Source: Rhodospirillales bacterium (lineage in GTDB: Bacteria > Pseudomonadota > Alphaproteobacteria > SMXQ01). Taken from it: a stretch of DNA of 64,000 bases. This document shows, piece after piece, positions 46,308 to 54,681 of the stretch. Under the pieces are notes generated by a model. The model made no database searches, was not told the origin of the DNA, and saw nothing but the letters and a program-made list of their open reading frames with translations. The position numbers were made by a program, and so were the translations under genes. The stretch is taken from positions 1-64,000 of the forward strand of contig JABIXC010000017.1 of NCBI GenBank assembly GCA_018666775.1, written 5' to 3'. The number at the start of each line of letters is the position of its first letter. Position 1 is the first letter of the stretch.

Positions 46308-47249
46308 CTATTTGGGGTCTGTGAAACTGGTGCTGATGGTGCCCAGGTCGCCGATGGTGGTGACGATTTTGTCGCCGGATTTAAGATAAAGGCCACGGCC
46401 TTTGCCAACGCCTGCGGGGGTGCCAGTGGAAATAACATCACCCGGTGCCAGTGTCAGATGTTCGCTTAAATATGCGATCTGTTCTTCGATCCGCCACCAC
46501 ATTTCACCGGAATTGCCATTTTGCATCTGTTCGCCATTGAGCCACAGTTCGATGGATTGGTCGTAGATGTCTTTGATGTGTTCTTTCGGTGTGATCCACG
46601 GCCCCATGGGTGCAGAACCATCCCAGTTTTTGCGCCGGAAACGATCGCGGCGGAAGGCATCTTCTTGTGGGGTGTTGTCCTTGCTGGCTTTTGGGCCGCG
46701 CACTGACATGTCATTCATGACGGTATAGCCCGCGACATAATCAAAGGCGTCTTCTTTGGATACGCCATAACAGGGTTTGCCAATCACAACAGCCACTTCA
46801 GATTCCCAATCAATGGCGGTCGATGTGCGTGGCAGATGAATGACACTGCCATCGCCAACAACCGTTTGGCGCGGGGTTTTCTGGAACAGCACCGGTGCAT
46901 TGATGGATTTATCAGGCATGACCCCGGTGTTGCCCATTTCTTTGGTGTGGGCGGCATAATTGGATGCCATGCAAAAAATTGTGCTGGGGTAAAGCAGAGG
47001 TGCCAGCAATTTCACATCAGAGAGATTGCTTGTCGCATCCCCGTGGCCACCGTTGGCACATTCATCGGCAAGCGTTGAAAGCCAGGCGTTAGATTTGTCC
47101 CATTCTTCGAGCAGCATGAGCGTGGATGAAATATCCACCGGTGCATTGCCAACCTTGGAAAGGTCGATGACCTTGTCATTGATAGCAATTCCGGCGTTGG
47201 GTTTTCCGTTTGCACCTTCGGTGTTCAACAAATGATAAAGCGTGCTCAT
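46308..47249 (-). CDS. Fumarylacetoacetate hydrolase-family protein
   Basis: 313 residues. CMASNYAAHTKEMGNTG, IDWESEVAVVIGKP (metal-binding Glu residues), TVMNDMSVRGPKAS and GDVISTGTPAGVGKG are the FAH core motifs. Likely hydrolyses or decarboxylates a ring-cleavage product. Begins 51 bases downstream of the two-domain VOC gene on the same strand. Confidence 0.9.
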   Translation of the reverse strand: MSTLYHLLNTEGANGKPNAGIAINDKVIDLSKVGNAPVDISSTLMLLEEWDKSNAWLSTLADECANGGHGDATSNLSDVKLLAPLLYPSTIFCMASNYAAHTKEMGNTGVMPDKSINAPVLFQKTPRQTVVGDGSVIHLPRTSTAIDWESEVAVVIGKPCYGVSKEDAFDYVAGYTVMNDMSVRGPKASKDNTPQEDAFRRDRFRRKNWDGSAPMGPWITPKEHIKDIYDQSIELWLNGEQMQNGNSGEMWWRIEEQIAYLSEHLTLAPGDVISTGTPAGVGKGRGLYLKSGDKIVTTIGDLGTISTSFTDPK

Positions 47250-47300
47250 GATTTCTCCTTTTTGGGTAATGGTCGTTGATTGAAAAAAGAATGTGGATTG

Positions 47301-48566
47301 TCAGGAAATGGGTCCCAGAAATGGCTCACCCATATAACTATCTGTTGCTTGATCTAGCGAATCTGGCCAAACCCCGGATTTTATTTTGCGCCGTTGGGAT
47401 AGGGGCCTTGGGGTGGCGTTCCAGCCGATCTGTTCGATGTAATCATAAAGTTGGACCGCATGGCCATCGGGGTCACGAACAAAGAAATTATAATCCATGC
47501 CTGGGAACAGTTCGTGGGGCAGTTCAAAAACGTCACAGCCCTTTTCCTTCAGGAATTCGCGGGCGTTGCGAAGTTGTCGATAATTGCAGACTTGCATGCC
47601 AATGCTGAAATTGTTGGTGTGTTCAGACAGGCCCAATTCTTTGCGCAATTCAATGGGGTAAAGGGCAACCGCATGGTGTTCGGTGTTGCAGCGCAAGAAG
47701 GCGCAACGGTGCCCCTTAAAGGTCACTTCTTCTGTGAGAGAAAAGCCCAAGGTATCTGTATAAAACCGCACGCCAGCATCGACGTCTTTTAAAAACAACC
47801 GCACCGGCCCCATGTGGATGACCTTGAAAGGTCGCGCGATTTTTACACCATCAACATCAAAAACAGCATCGGGCTTGTCGGCGCTTTTGTGGCGATACCC
47901 ATCCATAACCTTGACGCCTTTGGCCATGGCCTCGGTGGTTTCTGTATATTCTGAAATTTGGGGCAGGGTGGGTGCTTCGCGAAAAACCCGATCCCGCATC
48001 TCTACGGGCTTTGAATGACCATCCCAACCGACTTGTTCAATCCCGTAATACAATTCGTTCACATTGCCATCGGGGTCAGTGATGTAGGTGTGCCAGTTGG
48101 ACCCGGGCATGTCGCGCCCGGAACGCACGGTCGGCACCTTTTTGTTGGCAAACCATTTGATAGCATCATTGATCTGGCCAAGGCTGCCGCATTGCCAGGT
48201 GATCTGGTTGGTGGTGACCCCCTTCGGCCAGCGCCCGGGCGGGTCGGATACTTCGCGTAAATCCCGGTTGAACAAAACCATGGCATGGTGGTCTGAACCG
48301 TACCGGGTAAAGACGCCAATGGGGGGGCCTTTGACCAATTTGCGCTGTTCATCGGTTAATCGGTGGCCGGCATCAAGGATGTCGGTGATGTCGAACCCTA
48401 AAAACTGGGTATAGAATTTGACGGCGGTTTCCACATCATCGGAATTGAAGCCAAAATGGCCCAGCCTTGAAATGCGAAAGGGGCGCGCCAGCTTGACACC
48501 GCCAACAGCGAAACCGCCATCACCGGTGGGGGGTGCGTAGAAATCGTCAAAATCTGCGTCGTTCAT
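47301..48566 (-). CDS. Two-domain VOC/extradiol dioxygenase-like protein
   Basis: 421 residues from ATG 48566, preceded by GGGGGGAAAA. Domain 1 (residues ~30-190): ISRLGHFGFNSDDVETAVKF, SDHHAMVLFN and DPDGNVNELYYG supply His, His and Glu. Domain 2 (~235-400): IHMGPVRLFLKDVDAGVRFY, EHHAVALYP and DPDGHAVQLYDY, where the first His appears replaced by Pro and the Glu by Gln. So the N-terminal domain seems to hold the metal, the reverse of classical two-domain catechol 2,3-dioxygenases. First gene of the catabolic set. Confidence 0.85.
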   Translation of the reverse strand: MNDADFDDFYAPPTGDGGFAVGGVKLARPFRISRLGHFGFNSDDVETAVKFYTQFLGFDITDILDAGHRLTDEQRKLVKGPPIGVFTRYGSDHHAMVLFNRDLREVSDPPGRWPKGVTTNQITWQCGSLGQINDAIKWFANKKVPTVRSGRDMPGSNWHTYITDPDGNVNELYYGIEQVGWDGHSKPVEMRDRVFREAPTLPQISEYTETTEAMAKGVKVMDGYRHKSADKPDAVFDVDGVKIARPFKVIHMGPVRLFLKDVDAGVRFYTDTLGFSLTEEVTFKGHRCAFLRCNTEHHAVALYPIELRKELGLSEHTNNFSIGMQVCNYRQLRNAREFLKEKGCDVFELPHELFPGMDYNFFVRDPDGHAVQLYDYIEQIGWNATPRPLSQRRKIKSGVWPDSLDQATDSYMGEPFLGPIS

Positions 48567-48653
48567 GCTATTTTCCCCCCACGTATTTTTTTTTGCCCCA
48601 CTTTTGGCGTGGGGTTCACGTTCTATAATATACCAAAAATCCACATGTAAAAG

Positions 48654-48681
48654 AGACACAGGGAAATAGACACAGGGAAAT
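48654..48681 (+). repeat. Tandem 14-bp duplication carrying the ribosome binding site
   Basis: AGACACAGGGAAAT occurs twice head to tail immediately before the YciI-like gene. The second copy places AGGGA about 10 bases before ATG 48687; the first adds a second, distal AGGGA. Confidence 0.85.
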
Positions 48682-48686
48682 AAACT

Positions 48687-49058
48687 ATGAGCACCCCAAA
48701 AAAGCGCGATAATCGCCCCCAATATTACGTTTTCTGGATGAATGTTGTTGATCCGGCCCCAAAAACCGATTTAAGCGTCGAAGAAATCAGGTATCAGCAT
48801 TTTGCCTATCTTGGGGATTTAGAGGCCCGGGGCATTCTTTTGGCCGCAGGACCCTTTATGGACAGCGATGGTTCGCGCCATGGGGCAGGGATGATGATCC
48901 TGCGAGCGGGCACAATGGCTGAGGCCGATATGATTGCCGCAGAGGAGCCGTATCGCAAACATGGCCTGCGCAGCCACAGCCCAACGCCTTGGCAATGGGC
49001 CGAAGGCTCGGTTACCCAGACATTACGGATAAAGGCAGGCGAATTTGACGTGCTTTAG
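48687..49058 (+). CDS. YciI-like protein
   Basis: 123 residues. QYYVFWMNVVDP, HFAYLGDLEARGILLAAGPF, GAGMMILRAGTMAEADMIAA and EEPYRKHGLRSHSPTPWQWA are the dimeric alpha/beta-barrel pattern of the YciI family, with the conserved His near residue 32. Function usually unknown; relatives act as isomerases or muconolactone-type enzymes. It is divergent from the VOC gene and its stop overlaps the stop of the AhpD-like gene by three bases. Confidence 0.85.
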   Translation: MSTPKKRDNRPQYYVFWMNVVDPAPKTDLSVEEIRYQHFAYLGDLEARGILLAAGPFMDSDGSRHGAGMMILRAGTMAEADMIAAEEPYRKHGLRSHSPTPWQWAEGSVTQTLRIKAGEFDVL

Positions 49059-49603
49059 GATTTTGGCTCTTCTGGAGCCCCGTGGCGTTCGGAATTATAG
49101 GCCATGCCAGCGGCGCGATCCTTGAACTTTTCAGGGTCAGGGTTCAGCCCGTGGCCGAGCGTCAGTCGGTTCATGAAACTGAACCGGCAAATCACCAAAA
49201 TGGCATCGTGAAGGGCCTGTTCCTCCCAGCCAGCATCGAAAACGGCTTGGGCATCCCCATCGGTGATTTGGTTCGGGGTCAGGGTCAGGATTTTGGTAAA
49301 GCGCAGGATTGCCTTAAATTTATCATCGACCAGCAGGCTTTCTGCATCGTCGCAGAAATTATCAAACAGGGCATCATCGGCGCCCAGCTTCTTTGCCACT
49401 TCGGAATGCCCCCCATAGCAATACTCGCATTTATTAAGGTGGCTGACATAGGCAGCAATGGTTTCGCGCTCAGCCGCGCTCAGCGGTGAATCGCCCCGCA
49501 TAATAATGCGGCCCATTTCCCCTTGAGCGCGCCTTGCATCGGGCTTCAGGCCAAAAACTTCACCAACATTGGCATTTTCGGACAGGGATTTGAAAAATGG
49601 CAT
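49055..49603 (-). CDS. AhpD-like peroxidase-related protein, CxxC form
   Basis: 182 residues from ATG 49603 (AAGGAG upstream). LSAAERETIAAYVSHLNKCE and CEYCYGGHSEVAKKLG hold the AhpD/carboxymuconolactone-decarboxylase motif C-x2-C-x3-H. It should act as a thiol-dependent peroxidase or reductase. It is divergent from a TctC-type gene, an arrangement repeated at 51124-52859. The paralogue there lacks the first Cys. Confidence 0.88.
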   Translation of the reverse strand: MPFFKSLSENANVGEVFGLKPDARRAQGEMGRIIMRGDSPLSAAERETIAAYVSHLNKCEYCYGGHSEVAKKLGADDALFDNFCDDAESLLVDDKFKAILRFTKILTLTPNQITDGDAQAVFDAGWEEQALHDAILVICRFSFMNRLTLGHGLNPDPEKFKDRAAGMAYNSERHGAPEEPKS

Positions 49604-49764
49604 GCTCTGGGCTCCTTGAATTTTTCCTATAAATCCGTGATTTGCAGCCCTATGGCAAGGCCAATTGCGAATTCTGGGCGTTCTGGTTGCCATGGGGGAT
49701 GAAAAATAGCAGACTGTTCGGCAATAAACATTCCAAAAACAATATATTTGAACAGGGGAGCTTT

Positions 49765-51069
49765 ATGCGTAAATCACATTCTATACTCTTGTCTATTGTA
49801 AGCTTGGCGATTGTCGGCGGCCTTTCCGGTCAGTCTGCATCGGCAGACGCAATCAGCGATTTTTACAAAAAAACACGGCTCAAGGTTATCGTCGGCTATT
49901 CGCCCGGTGGTGGGTTTGATCGTGGTGGCCGTGTCGTTGGTCGCCATATTGGCAAATATATTCCAGGCACCCCAAAGACAATTGTCCAGAACATGCCCGG
50001 TGGTGGTTCTATGCGTTCGTTAAACTGGCTGGCCCAGAAGGCCCCTAAAAATGGTGCGGCCATTGGTCATTTCCATCCTGCCGCCGTGCGTGAGCATTTG
50101 CTGGGTGGCAAGGGCGTAAAGTTTGATCCGCGTAAATTCACTTGGCTGGGCAGTTATAACCGCGAACGTGCGGTGACCTTTGTCCGCGCTGGTCGCGGCA
50201 TCAAAACAATCCAAGATGCCATGGAACGTGAAGTGATCATTGGGGCCACATCGCCACGCTCTGGCGGGGGGGCATATCCCCAGATTATGAATCATGTTCT
50301 CGGCACCCGTTTTAAAGTTGTGGTTGGCTATGGTTCCACGGGTGAAAGCACGTTGGCCATGGAACGGGGCGAGGTTCATGGCATTGGTTCATGGTCGTGG
50401 TCCCAAATAAAGAGCCGCAAGAAAAAATGGCTCAAGGATAAATTCATCAATGTTCTGATCCATGTGTCTATTGCCAAGCATCCGGACCTTCCCCATGTGC
50501 CGACACCGCTTGACCTGGCCAAGACCAAGGACGACCGCGATGTTCTTGAAATGATTTTTGGTTATCAGGAATTGGGTCGGCCCTTTGCGGCACCTCCGGG
50601 AACCCACGCAGAACGCGGCAAAGCGTTGCAAGCCGCCTTTAACAAGATGGTCAAGCAGGAAGACTTCAAAAAGGCGATTGAAATTGCTGGTTTGGAAGTT
50701 TCCGCCATGGACAATAAACAAGTCATGGTCTTGCTGAACAAGTTCTACGGCCTGCCTGCAAAGACCCTGGACCGGGGCAAGACCATTTATGCAGAAATGC
50801 GTTCCGGTCGTTTGTCCAAGGCCAAGAAGAAAAAGACCAAGGGCCTGAAGCTTGTCAAAGTTAAAGGCAAGGGTCGTAAGATGAAGCTGACCTTTAAGGA
50901 TAAATCAGGCCAGACCTGGAAGTTCAAAGCGCGTGAAAAGAAATTGGGCAAAAAGCTGAAGATCAATGGCAAGAAAGCCAAGGTTAAAAGCATGAAGCCT
51001 GGAATGGTTTGCACCATTTCATATTACGGCAAAGGCGGACTTGCCTATTCGGCCAACTGCAAGTCGTAA
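49765..51069 (+). CDS. TctC/Bug-type binding protein with basic two-Cys C-terminal module
   Basis: 434 residues from ATG 49765 (AGGGGAG upstream). Signal peptide to about GQSASADA, then LKVIVGYSPGGGFDRGGRVV and AKHPDLPHVPTPLDL, standard for tripartite tricarboxylate-type receptors. No tctA/tctB nearby. Residues ~350-434 form a very Lys-rich extension: a KKKKTKGLK linker, then KGKGRKMKLTFKDK, KKLKINGKKAKVKSMK, GMVC and a final NC, again spaced C-x15-C as in the products of 9501 and 19515. The AhpD-like gene is divergent, 161 bases away. Confidence 0.88.
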   Translation: MRKSHSILLSIVSLAIVGGLSGQSASADAISDFYKKTRLKVIVGYSPGGGFDRGGRVVGRHIGKYIPGTPKTIVQNMPGGGSMRSLNWLAQKAPKNGAAIGHFHPAAVREHLLGGKGVKFDPRKFTWLGSYNRERAVTFVRAGRGIKTIQDAMEREVIIGATSPRSGGGAYPQIMNHVLGTRFKVVVGYGSTGESTLAMERGEVHGIGSWSWSQIKSRKKKWLKDKFINVLIHVSIAKHPDLPHVPTPLDLAKTKDDRDVLEMIFGYQELGRPFAAPPGTHAERGKALQAAFNKMVKQEDFKKAIEIAGLEVSAMDNKQVMVLLNKFYGLPAKTLDRGKTIYAEMRSGRLSKAKKKKTKGLKLVKVKGKGRKMKLTFKDKSGQTWKFKAREKKLGKKLKINGKKAKVKSMKPGMVCTISYYGKGGLAYSANCKS

Positions 51070-51089
51070 ACACGAAAACGTCGTTTAAT

Positions 51090-51126
51090 AAAAACACCTC
51101 TGTGGGAAACCACAGGGGTGTTTTTA
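51090..51126. terminator. Bidirectional rho-independent terminator
   Basis: AACACCTCTGTGG and CCACAGGGGTGTT pair around GAAA, flanked by A- and T-runs, between the TctC-type gene and the convergent AhpD-like gene. Confidence 0.92.
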
Positions 51127-51642
51127 TTTGTCATAAGACATATTAAGCGCGCGGGTTTCTGCTTCTGCTTCGTTTGCGATTAAGCCGTGGCCAAGGGTCA
51201 GGCGGTTCATCATGGAAAACCGGGCACAGACCAAGATGGCATCGTGGAACGATTGTTCATCCCATCCGGCAGCAAAAACCATGTCGGCATCGGTTTGGGT
51301 GATCTGGTTCGGGCTCAGGGTCAGTTTCTTGATGAAACGCAACAAGGGCTTTAATTCATCGCGCACCGGGGCGGTGTCGATGTCATCGAGCAGGGGTTCA
51401 AACACGGCCCGATCGACCCCCAATTTTACTGCTGCCCGGGAATGGCCCGCAAAACAGTAATCTGATGCGTTTAGTTCGCTGGTGTAGGCGGCGATCATTT
51501 CCTTGTCTGCGGGGGTTAATTTGCCTTCTCTGCGCATAAAAGCGCGCGAAAAGATGGTCAGGCCTTCATGGGCCTTTTTGTTAAACGTGTCCCACATTTT
51601 GCGGACTCCGGCATCTTCGGGAAGGGATGGGAAATAAGGCAT
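51124..51642 (-). CDS. AhpD-like peroxidase-related protein lacking the first CxxC cysteine
   Basis: 172 residues from ATG 51642. LTPADKEMIAAYTSELNASD and DYCFAGHSRAAVKLGVD align with the paralogue at 49055, but the first Cys of CxxC is Ser (S-D-Y-C). LSPNQITQTDADMVFAAGWD and FSMMNRLTLGHGL are shared almost word for word. One remaining Cys suggests altered or lost thiol chemistry. Divergent from the TctC-type gene at 51783, 140 bases away. Confidence 0.87.
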   Translation of the reverse strand: MPYFPSLPEDAGVRKMWDTFNKKAHEGLTIFSRAFMRREGKLTPADKEMIAAYTSELNASDYCFAGHSRAAVKLGVDRAVFEPLLDDIDTAPVRDELKPLLRFIKKLTLSPNQITQTDADMVFAAGWDEQSFHDAILVCARFSMMNRLTLGHGLIANEAEAETRALNMSYDK

Positions 51643-51782
51643 TCTGCCATGCTCCTGTTGTTGCGGCGTTATCTGATTATACAAGGTTGCGTCTGTCCGT
51701 AAAATCGAGCCATTATACCCCCAACCCCGATATATGGGAGGTGGGAAGGGGTTTAATTAACCCGCCAATAAACAGGGAGACT

Positions 51783-52859
51783 ATGATGAAAGCGAGTGTT
51801 CTTCTCGCCGGACTGGGCGCTTTGGCGCTTTTGGGTTCCGGAGCAAGTAATGATGCCAGCGCTGCAGGCGTGGCTAAAGTTTATAAAGGCAAGTCGGTCG
51901 ATGTGATCGTCGGCTACAACCCCGGTGGCGGTTATGACGCTTATACGCGTCTTCTTGCACGCCATATTGGGAACCACATTCCTGGCAAGCCCAGGACCAT
52001 TGTTAAAAACATGGGTGGTGCCGGCAGCCTGAAAGCTGCAAATTATCTGTACAATGTTGCCAAGAAAAATGGCCGCATCTTTGGCATGTTCGCCGGTGGT
52101 GTTGCCATGGATGCATTGATCGGGGGTCGCAAGACCCGCTTTGATCCGCTCAAGTTTAATTGGCTCGGGTCTATGACAGAATCTTCCAGTGCTTGTTATG
52201 CCTGGCATACCACGGGCTTTAAAACCCTGAAGGATGTCATGAAAAAGGGCGGCAAGCGGATGATCCTTGGTGCATCTTCCGGTGGGTCTTCCACGGCAGC
52301 ATGGCCGAAGACGATGAATGCCTTTATTGGCACCAACTTTAAGGTCATCACTGGCTATAAAGGCTCCAAGGGCATTATTCTTGCCATGGAACGTGGTGAA
52401 GTGCAGGGCTTATGCGGTTACTTTATCTCATCGATCCGCAATGTTCGCCCAACCTGGTTGAAGGAAGGCAAGGTCGTTATGTTGGTTCAGGAAGCCAAAA
52501 AACGCCATGCTGATTTCCCCAACATCCCAACCGTGTTTGAATATGCCAAGAACAAGGCAACCAAACAGGCCTTTAATCTGGTCTTTGGCTGGCAGGTCAT
52601 GGGTCGTCCCTTTACCTTGCCACCAGGGGTTGCCCCGGACCGCGTCGCAGCAATGCGCAAAGCTTTCTGGGATACGATGCAGGACAAAAAGTTCCTGAAA
52701 GATGGCAAGAAAAGCCGTCTGACGATCAAGCCCCGGACCTACAAGCAGGTTAATGCCTATCTTAAAGAAGCCTGGGCATCACCAAAGAAAGTCGTGAAAT
52801 CCGTCTTTTATGCATTGGATCGCGACAAGAAAAAGCATAAGAGAAAGAAGAAAAAATAA
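51783..52859 (+). CDS. TctC/Bug-type binding protein with short poly-Lys tail
   Basis: 358 residues from ATG 51783 (AGGGAG upstream; a second ATG follows at 51786). Signal peptide to about NDASAAGVA; VDVIVGYNPGGGYDAYTRLL and KRHADFPNIPTVFEY are the receptor motifs. In place of the two-Cys module it ends in KKKHKRKKKK, as if only the linker remains. Orphan receptor; forms the second AhpD-like/TctC divergent pair. Confidence 0.9.
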   Translation: MMKASVLLAGLGALALLGSGASNDASAAGVAKVYKGKSVDVIVGYNPGGGYDAYTRLLARHIGNHIPGKPRTIVKNMGGAGSLKAANYLYNVAKKNGRIFGMFAGGVAMDALIGGRKTRFDPLKFNWLGSMTESSSACYAWHTTGFKTLKDVMKKGGKRMILGASSGGSSTAAWPKTMNAFIGTNFKVITGYKGSKGIILAMERGEVQGLCGYFISSIRNVRPTWLKEGKVVMLVQEAKKRHADFPNIPTVFEYAKNKATKQAFNLVFGWQVMGRPFTLPPGVAPDRVAAMRKAFWDTMQDKKFLKDGKKSRLTIKPRTYKQVNAYLKEAWASPKKVVKSVFYALDRDKKKHKRKKKK

Positions 52860-52883
52860 CCGGCATTCGGTTATCTCTAAATG

Positions 52884-52916
52884 AAAAGGGCGGTGCGGTT
52901 GCACCGCCCTTTTTAA
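52884..52916. terminator. Bidirectional rho-independent terminator
   Basis: AAAAGGGCGGTGC and GCACCGCCCTTTTT form a stem around GGTT, between the TctC-type gene and the convergent TauD gene. Confidence 0.92.
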
Positions 52917-52941
52917 TATGGGCCTTTTTTTTGGGATTTTT

Positions 52942-53799
52942 TTATGCAGGAATTGGCTGTTCACCGATGGTGACAAAACGGCGCAACAGTCTTCGTTCAT
53001 TGGGGTCAAAATCTGTTCGCGCATGAACCGTGGTGCGGTTATCCCAAATGATCAGATCATTTGGCTGCCATTGATGGCTATAGCGAAATTGGGGTTGTTC
53101 GATGTGTTTGAACAAACGTTCCAGCAAGGCAGCAGACTCTGCCTTATCCAGACCTTCAATGGCGAAGGTCATTAATTGGCTGATGTAAAGGGACTTGCCC
53201 CCGGTTTCGGGGATCACCATGACCGCAGGGTGGGCGTGGCTTAGGTGCGTTGTGTTGTTTTCCCGAAGCGTGGTGCCATGAAGAAAGCCTTGCAAGGCCT
53301 TGCGCCCCGATAAAAGCGCCTTGGTGTCATCATCAAGGGCATCATAGGCGGCAGTGGTCGATGCAAACAGGGTGTCACCGCCTTTTTTGGGCACCTCTAC
53401 CCCATATAACACGGTCGCACGTGCCGGGGTTTCCACATAAGACATGTCGGCATGAAATTCCATTTCCCCATCAGGGAGCGATCCAATGGGTTTGCCGTTT
53501 TCACGAATGTTGGACACCAACATGGTGTAGCCATCATAGGGATCAGCGTCTTCACGCTTTGATTCGTTGCGCATGTCGGCCGGTCTGGGACGTTGGTGCA
53601 GATCGCCGAAAATTTTTGAAACCTCAACCTGGTCGTGTTCGCTTAAAACCTGATCATGAAAAACGATGATCCCGTGATCCAGCCATGCCTGAAGGATGAC
53701 CGCTCTGGTTTTATCATCGAGTTCTTGTGACAAATCGATGCCGCTGATTTCGGCGCCAATATTCTGGGTTAAGGGGGTAACGGTTACGCTCATGTTCAT
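52942..53799 (-). CDS. TauD/TfdA-family dioxygenase
   Basis: 285 residues. MEFHADMSYVETPARATVLY (His-x-Asp), IWDNRTTVHARTDFD (distal His) and RRLLRRFVTIGEQP (2-oxoglutarate Arg) complete the site. SVTVTPLTQNIGAEISGIDL is the usual N-terminus. Second gene of a leftward run after SDR (54682) and TauD (53811); 11 bases separate the two TauD genes. The second ATG at 53793 may be the real start. Confidence 0.9.
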   Translation of the reverse strand: MNMSVTVTPLTQNIGAEISGIDLSQELDDKTRAVILQAWLDHGIIVFHDQVLSEHDQVEVSKIFGDLHQRPRPADMRNESKREDADPYDGYTMLVSNIRENGKPIGSLPDGEMEFHADMSYVETPARATVLYGVEVPKKGGDTLFASTTAAYDALDDDTKALLSGRKALQGFLHGTTLRENNTTHLSHAHPAVMVIPETGGKSLYISQLMTFAIEGLDKAESAALLERLFKHIEQPQFRYSHQWQPNDLIIWDNRTTVHARTDFDPNERRLLRRFVTIGEQPIPA

Positions 53800-53810
53800 T
53801 GCTTTCTGTT

Positions 53811-54665
53811 CTATGCCGGGCGTTCGCCCTGAATGGTCAGGCGCTTCATGATGCGGGTTTCCGCTTTGGGGAAATCACATCGGGCATGGGTCAAGCAACG
53901 GTTGTCCCAGATCAGGACATCGCCTTTGCGCCAGCTGTGTTTGTAAATAAAATCGGTACGTTCCATATGGTCATAGAGAAGCGCCAGCAATTCATCGCTT
54001 TCGTGCCTCTCCATGCCAACAATTTCCTGGGTCATCAGACGATTAATATACAGCGCCCGGCGTCCCGTGACAGGATGGGTGCGGACCATGGGATGGATGA
54101 AATGGGCAACATCATCCCAGTTGTTCTTGCGGGTTTTATTATCCGTCGTCACAGCGCTGTTATAGGTAAATGCATGAAGGGCTTGTTTGCCCAGCACTTG
54201 GGCCTTGATCACACGGGGCAGGGTTTCATAGGCCTTGTACATGTTGGCAAAGGCGGTTTCGCCGCCATGGAGGGTTGGTTGCACGGCGTATAACATCGTG
54301 GCTGCCAATGGCTTTTCAATATAGATGCCGTCGGAATGAAATTCGATTTCCCCTTCCGCCAGACTGCCAATGTATTCGCCATTTTCCTTCAGGTTGGAAA
54401 TCAGCATGATATAGGGGTTCGAGTTATCCTCAGGCTCATCATTTTTGTCGGCAAAACGGGACCACGGGGCCAATTCCCCGAACCGTGCCCCGAAAGCGAC
54501 TTGTTGGTCTTCGGTGATATTTTGATCGCGCAATACCAAAAGCCCAAATTGATGCCAGGCAGCAAGGATGCCAGCAAAATCATCATCATCGATGCCAGCG
54601 GCAATATTGATGCCGCTGATTTCAGCGCCCAGTGCCGGGGATATGGGGGTAACGGTGATGGTCAT
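53811..54665 (-). CDS. TauD/TfdA-family dioxygenase
   Basis: 284 residues from ATG 54665. IEFHSDGIYIEKPLAATMLY, IWDNRCLTHARCDF and RIMKRLTIQGE supply His-x-Asp, His and Arg. Paralogous to the adjacent gene at 52942 but clearly diverged, so the two probably differ in substrate. Starts 16 bases after the SDR gene, in the same operon. Confidence 0.9.
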   Translation of the reverse strand: MTITVTPISPALGAEISGINIAAGIDDDDFAGILAAWHQFGLLVLRDQNITEDQQVAFGARFGELAPWSRFADKNDEPEDNSNPYIMLISNLKENGEYIGSLAEGEIEFHSDGIYIEKPLAATMLYAVQPTLHGGETAFANMYKAYETLPRVIKAQVLGKQALHAFTYNSAVTTDNKTRKNNWDDVAHFIHPMVRTHPVTGRRALYINRLMTQEIVGMERHESDELLALLYDHMERTDFIYKHSWRKGDVLIWDNRCLTHARCDFPKAETRIMKRLTIQGERPA

Positions 54666-54681
54666 GATCGCTGATCTCGCC

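Noticed and set aside
49765-52859. TctC-type genes as part of a complete tripartite tricarboxylate transporter
   Set aside because: No large (TctA) or small (TctB) membrane subunit gene is present anywhere in the window.
25318-52916. Three similar hairpins with GGGCGG...CCGCCC stems (25318, 31117, 52884) as a possible dispersed mobile repeat
   Set aside because: Each sits exactly between convergent genes with T-runs, loops differ, and similarity is confined to the stem; ordinary terminators explain them.
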